A DNA stretch of 64,000 nt from Polydactylus sextarius (Eukaryota > Chordata > Actinopteri > Polynemidae), in NCBI GenBank assembly GCA_016801845.1, contig CM028906.1, positions 18,165,001-18,229,000 on the forward strand, given 5' to 3'. This document shows positions 40,955-55,314 of this stretch, piece after piece. The translations under genes were made by a program, and so were the position numbers. The notes below the pieces were generated by a model. That model saw nothing but the letters and a program-made list of their open reading frames with translations, ran no database searches and had not been told where the DNA came from. How positions within the stretch are numbered: the stretch's first letter is position 1; each line of letters starts with the position of its first letter.

Positions 40955-43900
40955 TCACAGGGTGGAGTAAAACAGGATGTAGGCTGCCGAGGACTTGACG
41001 GAGGAGGTGGAGATTTCAGACACTTCGTGGTCATCAAACTTATACCAGCGTTGTTTGAGGGCGTTCTTACAGTATGCTGTGTAATGGCCGCCATCTAAGC
41101 CTCCATAATGGTTCTGGTAGAAGAGAAGAAGAAGGTTAAAACTCAACCTAACAGACAATTATTTGTTTTTGTTTTTATTTTTTAAATCCCTGGTCATTCC
41201 TGGTCAACACTTGTCTGACTCGTTTAATTTATCAAAGGACTGATTCATTCAAATAACGTTTTCTCATTGTTCTTTATATAAAACTGAATCCACTTCACTC
41301 ACAGAGACTCCGTAGAGACTGTATCTCTTCAGGGTCTGTTTGGGTCCGATCACATACTGAGCGAGGTCCAGACTGTCAAGAGGGAAGTCCACAGACGTCT
41401 GCAGCTTCTGTTTCCATCTTCCTTCATAGGAGAATCTGTGGACATGAAAACCAATAAGGAAATAACAGTAAACACTTGACCAGTGAACATGCTGTAACAG
41501 ATGTGTTTAAAATAGTTCACTGACCGTTTTAGATGCACTAGGAGAATCGGTGGGACTTTCCAGATCTCCAGTTTCTTGGTGGAGTCTCTGTGGGCTTTGC
41601 AGTGTCTGCAGAAAACCTTGTTGTTGTCGGTGAGCCGCTCTTCTTTGGAGAACAGCCTCAGACAGTCCTGCAGGGGAGCCAGCGAATGCTTCAGTCTCAC
41701 AGAGTCACTTAAAGTGACACATCACAGATAAAACTAAATAAATTGAAAACCATCACAGACCTGCAGGGAGCATTTGCTGGTGGAGGCCAGAGGCAGCGAC
41801 AGGTACATGAACGTCTCAAAGGTCCGTGACTTGCGGTGGCAGGTCTGACACTGCACGGTTGACTTGAACTGACCCTGGAACAGCGCAACAATGATGGACT
41901 CGTTCAACAGCTTGTGTTTACTCCAGGCCACGTCAGCCGCCGACTGATCGTCCAGATGGTCGTTTTCTTCCTCCTTGTACCGCTTCCTGTTGTCCGCCTG
42001 ACAACACAGGTGGAAAAACAAAAACGTGATGAAACACAGGAACAACTGCAGCTTCACGTGCTAACAAAGCTCCCTTCATTAATAAATAAACCTAATTATA
42101 CATAAATAACTGTAACACTACAACGAGCACCGGATCAACCACAGGCTCAGATTTAAGAAACAAACTTCAGAGCCACTGAATCTGTCTCACTTTCATTATC
42201 ATGCAGTTCAGTTCACTCAGTATAAAAGGCAGGAAGATATGAGGCTAATTAATATCTCATTAATTAGTGTGATTGAATTGTCAGTCTGCAGAGACAGTGA
42301 CGGGGGCTCGTCTGATGGCAGACAGGTCTGAACATCACACAACAGGACGTGATGAGATGGAGTCATGAGAGATGCACGACATCGCCCTGATTAACTCCTC
42401 GTCCCGTAGATACGAAACACAAACCGGTTGATTAAAACTCGACCTCAGCGTCTGCTGTCGGTTCTCCGTCTTTAATCATCAGGTGAGTTTAAAAATAAGA
42501 ATCATTTTTTATTTGATTCACTCAGTCCGTTCTCCATTAAAATGCACATGAAGCCAGTCAAAGTGGCTACAGGCAATGAAGCATGTCTCAGGTTCACATG
42601 CACAGAGGATCTGACAGATGCAGACAAACCACACTCACATTTCAGTTACTTACTCTCTAATTTGCCGTCAAAATGAAACCCGGTGAAAAAAAAAAAAAAA
42701 AAAAAAAAAAAACAGAAAAAAAGAAAATGATAAAAGACTAAACTTCTGTTGTAAACAGGAAAATGTGCAACAACATACAGGACGAGTGTTAGAGAGCTGT
42801 GGTTGAAATGAATAATTAAACATTTCCAGCATAAAGATGTAAAAGTTTTGTTTCTTTTTCCTCAAAGCAGAAATTGCTCTTGAAATTATGTTAAATATTG
42901 CAGGGATCACACGTGTGCTACCTTGTTGAGGTCCTCGTGGAGCCCGTCCATGAGGAACAGCAGCAGCTCCTGTGAGTCCTGCTGGTCGTAGCCGGCGAAC
43001 TGATCGTTGATTTTGCCAATGGTGATTTTAAAATCCCGCGGGCTGATGCAGCGGTAGAGTCCGCCCCACAAGGCCTTCATGATCACACCAAACTCCTCAG
43101 CCACCTCCCCTTTGTGACCCAGGATGTTGTACCTACAGACAGACACATCACAGACACACGTTCAACGTTTCCCCTCAAACCTGATCCTGCTTAGACAGTA
43201 AAACTTAAGGACTCTGACCTGTTGATGTCGTCCATGTAGTAGTTGTTGTTAAAGTAATCAGCCAAAGCCGGAGTGTTACACAGACACTGCAGGATAGAGT
43301 TCATGTAGCACGTGTTTCCAAGGTTACGAAGTCCAGTCAGCGATGCACCCATACCTCCAAACGTAGGATTCAGGTTACGAATCTTAGCGGCTGAAGGACG
43401 AACGATCTCCACTTTAGGGTAAACTTTAGCAGTGGTAGGTCTGAAACAGGGAGACAGAGGTGAGACCAGAGCAGAGGCACCATCCACCGGGAAATAGATC
43501 AGTTACTATGCTGGAATGAAGAAAAGCAGCAACATGTGTAAAACACGTCTCACTTGGTTTCTCTGTTGATGGTGGGTATGACAGCAGCAGTGGACGGGGC
43601 CGTGGCCTTCTTCTGGGCCTCCTCTCTCAGGTCCTGGCTGATATCAGGGGACGAGTACGACCGTTTCAGCTTTGACTGCTCCCGCTCGCGATCACGATTA
43701 GTGTCCGGCTCGGCCGCTCGCGGTGGCTTCTGTTTGTTTGTGGGAGGTGTGGAGGGTGGAGTCTGAGGGACCGTGACCTCAGGAGGGTACAGGTGCACAC
43801 GGTTGGTTGGGGAGTGGTAATATCTGTAGGTTCCCGTCACTGTGTCCAGGAACTACCAGAACAATAAGACACAGTAGTTAAGTTATTGAAACAAAAACCT

Positions 43901-46900
43901 TCCAGCTGTTTGGTCTGAACTCGGGTGGAAACGTGTCGTACCTTCATCCATCCGTCGGGGAGACCTGGGATGCTGCGACCCATCTCCTCGCTCCTCGCTC
44001 TCGTCAGCGGCTCCCTCTGTTGACCAAACACAACCACTTCACTTCACATAACGATAAGATCATTATCTGAGCATTTCACACGCAGGGCGAAGGGAACGAT
44101 GCTTATTTAACTGTGACGAGGAAAAGACTCAGCACTGACACGGTGAACTCAGTGTTTTCTTCATATTAAACAAAGCAAAGTCTTAAATATGAAACAACTG
44201 TGTATGAGAGTCGTCTTTACTCTGTAACATTAATAATTATTCACTGAGAAAATAAAACTTCTGACACTGTAAATATTAAAGTAAAGATAAGTAAAGAATC
44301 TGCCACTTCATCATATCAGACTGATTGTGCATTTATACTGCTTTTCTCATCTACAGTAAGACAACACATGCTGTGATGTGATGTGATGTTGTTTACCTTG
44401 ATTTCGTTGACAATGTTGTTGGGAGCAGGTGAATCCAGCGACATGCTCTTTGAGGGCGTGTCAGAGCTCTGCTCCTTCCCTCTCCTGTCCTTCTCCTCCC
44501 ATGCCTTGTTGTCCTCCTTCTCTTCTGCCTTCTGCCTTTCCAGTCTCTTCTTCTCTTGTCTCATCTCTTCTTCTTCCCTCCTCCTCTTCTCACTTTCCTC
44601 TCTTTCTCTTTGCTCCTTCTCTTTCTGCTCCTTCTCCCGCCTCTCCTCCTCTAAGCGGCGCTCCTGCATTCGTTTCTCCTGCTCCTGCTTCGCCTTCTCC
44701 ATCACTGCGGCCGCCTCTGAGTGAATCTGACTCTGTTCTTCTTTGGACAACGTGGAGTTGGGTGTGAAGTTGGGTTTGACGGTGCGGTCGGGAATGACCG
44801 GGCCATTCTGGGTGGAGTCCTTCGCTGAACCGTTCTGACTGGACTTTGGTTCGTCTGACACTCGAACTGAGGGTTTCTTGGCACGGTCAAACTTAGGAAG
44901 GGAACAAAAAGATGCAACACAACATTACCACAACGTAACAACAGTACCTCCGCCTTGGAGGCACAGGGCAGAACTTATCTTAGATTAGAACTTATCAGAT
45001 AACCTTCTGCAATGATTGCAGGCTCTTTGGTGGAGCTCTGCTCTTAATGAACTTCCGAATTTGCAAAGTGACATGAAGAAAAAAAAGTGCATTTGCAAGA
45101 TTTTCAAGAGCATTTTACTGGTCGGAAAACCTGGCTTTCCAGATTCATCCAGAAGAATCACACCCCTGATTGAGACACAGGTTGTAGTCTGTAACGTTTT
45201 GTGTACGAGCAGTATTCAGGCTGATACCTGGGGGAAGGTCTTGACTGTTGTTCCTGCTGCAGGACCCTTCTTACTGAGATCTGAGTTTAGAGAAACATTG
45301 ACGGGAGAGTCGACAGTATCTGGCAATATGTCTCTGACCATGGAGGTTTTGGATGTGGGAGGGTCGGCTGGTGTCACCCCGTTTACCATCACAGGAACTG
45401 AAGGCTCCTGAGGCTCAGGTACGACCACAGGCTGAGGCTGTGGGGGGGTGGGAGGCTTGGGTTCCTCTAGGGAGGGGTAGCTGAAGTTCACTGGAAAATA
45501 CATCAAATAATAATAAACCTCAATAAATTCAAAATCAGTCAAATCTTCGAACAACATTAATATTCTAGTTACATGGGGATGGATAATAAAAGATAGAAAC
45601 ATTAAGAGATAAAACTGGAAACTGAGTGTTTGGAGGAAGAGAGGAGGGCGTCACAGTGACAGTGACACTCACGCTGAGGGAGGGTGTTGATGATGTTCTG
45701 TCTGGGCGGCCGAACTTTAGCGTTGGTTGTGAACATCGGGTAAAACAGCAGCCAGTTCTCGTAGCCGCCCTCCAGCACTAGCGGCTCGCTGCGTAGGATG
45801 GTGATGCTGTCCCACTGACGACACCACAGACATGTTGTTGTAATTACTACATTATGTCAGATATAATATCATTACACATTTATCAAATCTATTAGATATC
45901 TGACACACAGTCACCTTGAACAGGGCGTCTTTTAGGCTCCGCAGCGTCGTGCCCAGAGCGAGGTCCGACATGGTGCTGAACCAGTCGAGAAGCACGATGT
46001 AGTCCACACAACCGCGTCGCCTCCACTGCTCTTTGGACTCACCCGGCAGCTTCGTCTCAATCTGGGTCACAGTGATTCTGAAATGTCATAAAAATACTTT
46101 CATAAGACACTTGTTCATTCATGGTTAACGACACAAACAGATAAATGTAATGTTCCAGCTGCGGTGACATGAGACCTCACCCGGGGCTGATGGATTCCTC
46201 TGGTACACTGATGCAGCTCTGAGCTGGAACATGCATGTGCGATTCCTCAAAGTCTGTGTGGCTGCGAGCGTCCATAATAATTAATGTGATGGACTGATCC
46301 TTCATCATTTGGAAAAGTTTCTCAGCCGTGATCCCGCCAGCTGGAGCTGCAGCTACACAGAAACAAAACTCAATGAACACGTGACAGAAAACTGTGGAAA
46401 CAATCTCCAAAATAACATAAAATAAAAGCAGCAGGTGTCTCAGTTTAAAGTGTCAATTCTCTTTGGTTTAATTTATCACACTTCATTGATTTTATTAAAT
46501 TACCTTTAGAGTTTGAAATCTTCACCTCACTCTCTCCTTTAACCTGAAATGGAAATGAAAACATTAATATATATATTTCTGCATTGTTGCTGGTGTTAAA
46601 ACTGTGGGAATTCAAAATAAAGTATAAATAAAATAAAACCAAACTTGATGATGCATGTGATCATGTCTGACTGGAGGAGAAAAGGCCTTTTCATATAAAT
46701 ACACTATAAATGTTTCACTGGAAACTGCAGCTTAAACATCAACTTACTTGTTGAGGGTGAAATGAATTCATGACCGTTTAACTTCACTAAAGTCTTTAAT
46801 ATATTAACAACGCCTCAGTGTGAAAACCATCACAGTCATTGTACTCATCTTAAACTCAATTCACACCAGAACGTGTTATCAACACGAACATAAGGTGAGT

Positions 46901-47828
46901 TTTAAGTGTCTAATTCATGTGAATATTTGACTCGGTTACTCTTTATTTCTACCTTTTTATTATCTTTCTTGTTTCCCGAAGACACTTTTGGAGAAACTCG
47001 TCCTGCGTCTTTCACCGTTATTTCCTCCCTTCTTTTCTTCTCTTCTTGTAGCTCTTTCTCCTCAAGTTTTTTCCGAACCTCAACTTCCTCATACCTGTTT
47101 AGAGATGTAAAGATTAACCGAGTACTCGTTGCATAAGTATGCTGTGACATTACATGCTACATGCAAATGTTTTTTAACCTGAGTTTAAGGCTTTCAGAGA
47201 GTTTCTCAGCTTCTTCAATGGCTTTCTTAAAGCTGGTGGTTCCAAGCATCGTCATGTAATAATCCTTTGAACATTGAAGCAGAAAACAAGTCTTCACATT
47301 AGAAACATTACACCATTATTTCAATAATAACTTGAAATAAAGTTCATTAACTGTACCGGTTGCTGCTTAAACTCCGGCCTTTTCTTGATGATGTCGTACA
47401 CCGTTAAATACTTCATGTACAACACATATGCTTTCTCCTCATCTCTGTCCAGACGACATTCCTCCGCCGCCTTGAATATTTTGCAGGCACTTTGAACATA
47501 GCTGTGACACATACATTAAATAACAATGATTGAGTTGTAAAGGGATTTTTGTTGACGTTGTTAACCAACAGTAAAATAATCAGCAACTGTTTTGAACAAC
47601 TAGAATTTTTTCCAGACATTTTGGAGCAAAACCGATGAAAATGACCAGAAATGTTTTGTATCATCAACTCCTCAGATAATGACTAACAGATGTTGATAGA
47701 TCCAGATGTGGTGTCGTTTCTTACTTCCTGGTGCTTGTCTTGTCAGGTTTGATCTCCGCCTTCTTGTTCAGGTCTCCCAGAGACGTGGACAGATACAGCT
47801 CTTTGACCCCGGTGGACACTGCAGGCAT
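40955..47828 (-). CDS. usp8: USP8 (UBPY), ubiquitin-specific protease 8
   Basis: Eighteen coding exons join in phase into 1076 residues: 47828-47725, 47501-47357, 47264-47179, 47094-46953, 46543-46504, 46352-46181, 46077-45915, 45814-45673, 45490-45228, 44891-44397, 44016-43942, 43852-43554, 43440-43219, 43132-42922, 41997-41761, 41667-41525, 41435-41303, 41113-40955. Domain order is that of human USP8: MIT domain (from MPAVSTGVKELYLS), Glu-rich coiled coil, inactive rhodanese domain (LIIMDARSHTDF, LVLEGGYENW), Pro-rich linkers, a long Glu/Arg/Lys coiled coil in the 44.4-44.9 kb exon, 14-3-3-type site KRSYSSP, and USP domain with NLGNTCYMN (Cys753), GGHYTAYC (His1034) and KFDDHEV. USP8 deubiquitinates endocytosed receptors and ESCRT-0 components on endosomes. 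The protein ends FYSTL, without the short tail seen in human. The intron 41998-42921 holds nothing else. Confidence 0.97.
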
Positions 47829-47833
47829 CTTGT

Positions 47834-47854
47834 TCACTGATTTTCTCTGGACAT
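47834..47854 (-). promoter_or_regulatory. Six-codon upstream ORF just before the USP8 start
   Basis: ATG TCC AGA GAA AAT CAG TGA ends five nucleotides before the USP8 ATG (the TGA is followed by ACAAG and then ATG). An acceptor, TTATTCCAG, immediately precedes it, and a matching leader donor (GGAAG followed by GTATTT) lies at 48445. If the leader is spliced so, ribosomes would have to skip this uORF or reinitiate. Confidence 0.35.
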
Positions 47855-48560
47855 CTCTGGAATAAATCTGTTGACGGTAAACACGTAGTCACCGACACAG
47901 ACCTGCTGTTGTGTAACGTTAGCATTAGCTTAGCAGCTACTGTTTCGCTCCAGTTGAGGAATTAACGAGGGGTTTTCACTGATCGCTATCCGTTAAACTG
48001 AGCGTGATACAACCAAAATAATTAAATGTTAAGTTAAAAAAAAACATGACATTGCGACGATCAAGTTGTTTTAGCTGAGTGGTTCTCGCTGTTAGCGCGT
48101 TAGCAAACATTGTTAGCTGTGGGTGAAGCTGTCGCAGGTGTCAACACGAACATCAGACAGTTACTGTATGAACTTAAATCCGTTGAGCTGAAGTTAAATC
48201 GAGCAGCTTATAAAACAATAAATGTTCACAAACACCGAGAAGTTAATTCAACGTTAACTTCGCTTTTTAGCCGTGTAGCTACAGATGCTAACAGGTTAGC
48301 ATCTGAACTCACGCAGTTAATGTTAGCTACTGTAGCTCAGTTACGGCTACAACCACATACACCAGCACAGAGATCTGCTCCACAAATAATTTCAGTCAGC
48401 CATAGAAGCTGTTTGATAAAATAACATAGACTCAGATAAAATACCTTCCTCGGATCCGCTGTTTTCACTTCAGCTACTTTTTTGACAGCTGCTTCCTGAT
48501 TTTTGTTTCCCCTTTTTCTTCTTCTACTTCTTCTTCTTTAACTGCAGCTGACATCGTTAA
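47855..48560 (-). promoter_or_regulatory. USP8 5' leader intron and promoter region
   Basis: A leader donor at 48445 and an acceptor at 47856 define a probable 5' untranslated intron. The untranslated first exon and promoter then lie at about 48445-48560, where a TTCTTC-rich stretch occurs. No TATA box is evident. Confidence 0.4.
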
Positions 48561-48599
48561 AGCTGCATTACCGCCACCTGCTGGAGACAACGTCACACT

Positions 48600-51320
<2,721 letters not shown>

Positions 51321-51339
51321 TGGTTCTTACAACAGGGTC

Positions 51340-51345
51340 TATATA
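51340..51345 (+). promoter_or_regulatory. HDC TATA box
   Basis: TATATA in the context GGTCTATATAGATG lies 95 nt before the HDC start codon. That places transcription start near 51370 and leaves a leader of about 65 nt. A TATA-type promoter suits a gene used in few cell types. Confidence 0.6.
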
Positions 51346-51434
51346 GATGTGGATCTCGGCTGAAAACACAAAGCATCACTGCAGCCACCAATTGCACACA
51401 ACAACTAAACTCAAACAGCTCGACGTAAAAAACA

Positions 51435-54400
51435 ATGCAGGCTGAGGAATACAACCGCAGAGGTAACATGAGCTCCGCTTCACTGCACTGACTCTGTTTC
51501 TACTGAAGTTTAATGAACAATTTTAACATTAACAGAAATAATTCAGCATCACTGCAGCTGTGATAATGTTTTTTTGATCAGGTAAGGAGCTGGTCGACTA
51601 CATCACACAGTACCTGGGCTCCATCAGGGAGAGGAGGGTGATTCCAGATGTGAAACCAGGTTACATGAAGGAGCTTCTCCCTGATTCTGCGCCCACAGAG
51701 CCAGAGGCCTGGGAGAACATCTTTAACGACATCGAGAGAGTCATCATGCCCGGAGTAAGTTCTAGTCGTCACCTGTCAACACGCCAACCAAGTCAAACTG
51801 TGACAACGGAGCAACTATATCCCACCTTTCTCCTTCCCAGGTGGTTCACTGGCAGAGCCCTCACATGCATGCCTACTACCCCAGCCTGACCTCCTGGCCC
51901 TCTATGCTCGGGGACATGCTCGCTGATGCCATCAACTGTGTTGGATTCACCTGGGTAAGTGCACAACTCCCATTTTTTCTTCACTACATTTCCTGTAACA
52001 CAAAGACATCGTGATGAATGTTCTTGTCTGTGCTGGTTTTATTCAGGCTTCTAGTCCAGCTTGTACAGAGCTGGAAATGAATGTGATGGATTGGTTGTGC
52101 AAAGCACTGGGGCTGCCTTCCTTCTTCCTACATCACCATCCTGACAGCAGAGGAGGAGGAATACTGCAGGTTCATGGTTACTGCATCCGTTCACCGTTGT
52201 AATAAACTCTGTGGTAACTGAGAGTTTATCATTATCATTGTTTCCTTCCTGTTAGAGCACTGTCAGTGAGAGTACACTGGTGGCTCTACTCGCAGCCAGG
52301 AAAGACAAAATCTTGCAGCTGCGTGCCGAGCTTGACCAGGACGTGGACGACTCGGCCCTGAATTCAAGACTGGTGGCCTACGCTTCAGATCAGGTCACTG
52401 TCACTACTTCTTGTGCAACGATATTGTGAAATAAACTGATAAACTTATTATCATTTGATGTAATTATAGGCTCATTCCTCCGTGGAAAAGGCAGGTCTGA
52501 TCTCACTGGTGAAGATCAGGTTTCTGCCAACGGATGAGCAGTTGTCTCTGAGAGGAGACGTGTTAAAACAAGCCATACAAGAGGACAGGAGAAGGGGACT
52601 AGTCCCCTTCATGGTAAGTATCTGACAATGAAGGCAACATTTGCCCTGAGAAGTACTTACTGGTTCCACGTTGATGTATCAGTAATATTAGTAATAATCT
52701 AATACTGTAACACAGCAATATATTAGTCTAAATGACTGATATATTGTTGTGTTACAGTATTAATTATAGTGCAAAACCACCTTTCATCTTTAAGTTATTT
52801 TGAATTTGAATTCTTCTGACACCACTGCAAAGAGCTAAATGTTTCAACAAAACAAAAATGTCAAATCTTTTGTTTCTGTACCATTCAGCTGTGTGCAACT
52901 TTGGGAACTACTGGAGTGTGTGCCTTCGACAAACTGTCTGAACTGGGACCAGTGTGTATGTCTGTAATTTTACTTGTGTGTACAGTCAAACATCATGTGG
53001 TTCCACTGATATATGTTGTCAATACAGAAGTTGCACTGAAATATCTTTGTTTTCTGTCTTTATAGGTGCAGAAGAAGGACTGTGGCTCCATGTCGATGCT
53101 GCCTATGCTGGATCAGCCTACTTTTGTCCTGAGCTCCGCTGGTCACTCGAGGGCATTGACTTCGCTCACTCTTTTGTCTTTAACCCTTCCAAGTGGATGA
53201 TGGTTCACTTTGACTGCACAGCTTTCTGGTCAGTAAAAACATTAAACTTTGCCTCACCTCTGTAGAGAAAATATTAGACGTAGGTCTGAAATCAAAAACC
53301 AGTAAATCAATAGTTTAAATGAAAGGTGCTTGTTGGATGGTGATACTTTTGAACTTTTTTCCTCAGGGTAAAGGATAAATATAAGCTCCAACAAACCTTC
53401 AGTGTTGATCCTGTTTATCTCAGACATGAAAACTCACAGGCAGCCACTGACTTTATGGTATGATATGAAATTAAACATTCAGCTATTGTAGTGGTTAATA
53501 GTTTCATCTGATAACAGTGATGACAGCACATTTTTCTGTTGTGCAGCACTGGCAGATTCCCCTGAGCCGACGTTTTCGTTCTCTCAAACTCTGGTTTGTG
53601 CTGCGGTCCTTCGGCCTGACAAACCTTCAGGCTCATATCAGACACGTAAGTGACATTCAGTTGTCTTTGTGCAAATTATCATTGGGGGAAAATCCAATAT
53701 CATCATATTCACAACCAACAGTATTGAATCTGTTTTAAATGTTCACAATTTCCCATGTGTATCTAAATATTTTTTGTGTTGATTTCAGGGGGTTGAGATG
53801 GCAAAGCTTTTAGAGTCTCACATACGAAGTGACCCAAACTTTGAGGTTCCTGCAGAGAGGCACCTCGGCCTTGTGGTCTTCTGCCTGAAAGTATGTAGCA
53901 CAAACTACTGAGCTGTCTGAGCAATAAACAATAAAAATGTTCTCCTAAAAGTGTTTCTTATCTCTTGTTAAGCAACATGCTATTCACAGGCTAATCATTG
54001 TTGAAACATTCAAACTTCCCACTCACACCTCGTTCAAAGGTGAGCTACTTGAATGAGGTTGATTGGTGTTATCAAGCACAGGTGAAGGACAGAGTGATAT
54101 CATAAAAGGAACTGAAACCTTCACCTGATTTGGATTTGTTTGGAGGTTTTGAGTTTGTCGTTCTGCAAATTTGTTCATGAATATTTCTGTTCCTAGGGAG
54201 GAAACGCTTTAACCCAGGAGCTGCTGAGGAGACTGACCCGCTCAGGCACCATGTACCTCATCCCTGCTGACATTCACACCAAGCGTATTATCCGTTTCAC
54301 AGTGACCTCACAGTTCACCACTGCAGATGACATCCTCAAGGACTGGGCCATCATCTCAAAAATGGCTTCTGCTCTTGTGGCTGAGATGCAGGCTCTGAAT

Positions 54401-54967
54401 AACGCAGACCAACCAAAGTCAGAGGAAGATGAGGTGGTAGGAGCTGAGGAGAACCGAGACCCAGACTCAGACACCAGGTCTGATGAGAATCCTGCATCCA
54501 GGCTGGACAAAGCTCAGGTGGAGCTGTGGATCGACAAAGCCTGGAACCGATCGAGGAGACCCATGCGCTCTCTTAGCTGCAACAGCGAGCCTCTGCCTTA
54601 CACTTACATCGGGCCACTGTCTGGCTACGACTTTGACATGAGGCCTGGTTTTAAAGATGCTGCAGGTGCCCTTGCAACGACAACAGGACCCAGTCCAATG
54701 TTTAAGATCACAGAGATGCCTTCAAACCTTCTGGGTAAACAGGTCCTGAAGAAGCTGACTAAGTTCTACAGCGTACCCAGCTTCTGCAACCAGTGGGTGC
54801 AATGTGGGCGACACCAACTGTGCTGCCCCCTGAAGGTTTCACAGGCAGCTCAGAAACACTTGTCCTCCTCCTGCCGGAGAATGAACTGCATGTCTTCTTC
54901 GCCGATAGCCAACACAGCCCCCTCTCCTACACCACTGGAAACTGCTGCTACACCCAAACTCCTGTAA
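51435..54967 (+). CDS. hdc: HDC, histidine decarboxylase
   Basis: Twelve exons join in phase into 670 residues: 51435-51462, 51582-51754, 51841-51954, 52047-52169, 52256-52393, 52470-52613, 52889-52955, 53066-53228, 53367-53457, 53547-53645, 53789-53890, 54197-54967. The enzyme is the PLP-dependent group II decarboxylase that makes histamine from histidine. Visible marks are VVHWQSPHMHAYYP, the substrate-side SSPACTELEMNVMDWL, VDAAYAGSAY and the PLP lysine in FNPSKWMMVHFDC (Lys305, same number as in human). The block LQQTFSVDPVYLRH marks it as HDC rather than DOPA decarboxylase. The long last exon encodes a poorly conserved tail in which the HDC motif VRSLSCNS is recognisable as MRSLSCNS, followed by KKLTKFYSVPSF; such a tail is processed away in mammals. 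The start MQAEEYNRRGKELVDYI aligns with human. It converges on SLC27A2. Confidence 0.97.
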
Positions 54968-55142
54968 TGATCTTGAAGAGCAGCATACAGTAGCTCAAAC
55001 ACAAACATTAATTTACAGATGATTAAAATTAAATGATTTACTACTGCATTGGCTGTGTTGGTGCTGAGCCAGTAGATCACAATCTACTATGTCAGTGATT
55101 TGGGGTCACTTTTCACATTTAAAATCACGTTTTTCAAATCTT

Positions 55143-55148
55143 TTTATT
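55143..55148 (-). terminator. SLC27A2 (complete copy) polyadenylation signal on the minus strand
   Basis: TTTATT on the plus strand is AATAAA on the minus strand, 167 nt after the SLC27A2 stop. It lies upstream of the HDC poly(A) signal, so the two transcripts should overlap in antisense. Confidence 0.5.
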
Positions 55149-55293
55149 AAAAAGTCTTTCACACATCATTTCACAGGAGGTACAGAAGCTCATGAAATGT
55201 GCTGAATATTGTTTAGTAGGATTATTTGGTATCCTGTATCAGCTAAAACCTGAAAAATCAGATGTATTGTTTGAAATTGATAATAATGATAAT

Positions 55294-55299
55294 AATAAA
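55294..55299 (+). terminator. HDC polyadenylation signal AATAAA
   Basis: AATAAA within AATAATAAAC, 327 nt after the HDC stop and only about 15 nt short of the SLC27A2 stop codon on the opposite strand. Cleavage would fall at or inside the last SLC27A2 exon. Confidence 0.5.
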
Positions 55300-55314
55300 C
55301 ACTGAACTCAGAAT

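Noticed and set aside
44383..44767. Ser/Pro-rich plus-strand frames opposite USP8
   Set aside because: They are the reverse complement of the Glu/Arg/Lys coiled-coil exon of USP8.
48110..48424. A 104-codon plus-strand frame near the USP8 promoter
   Set aside because: It lies antisense to the USP8 leader intron, has no family resemblance and no splice-supported extension.
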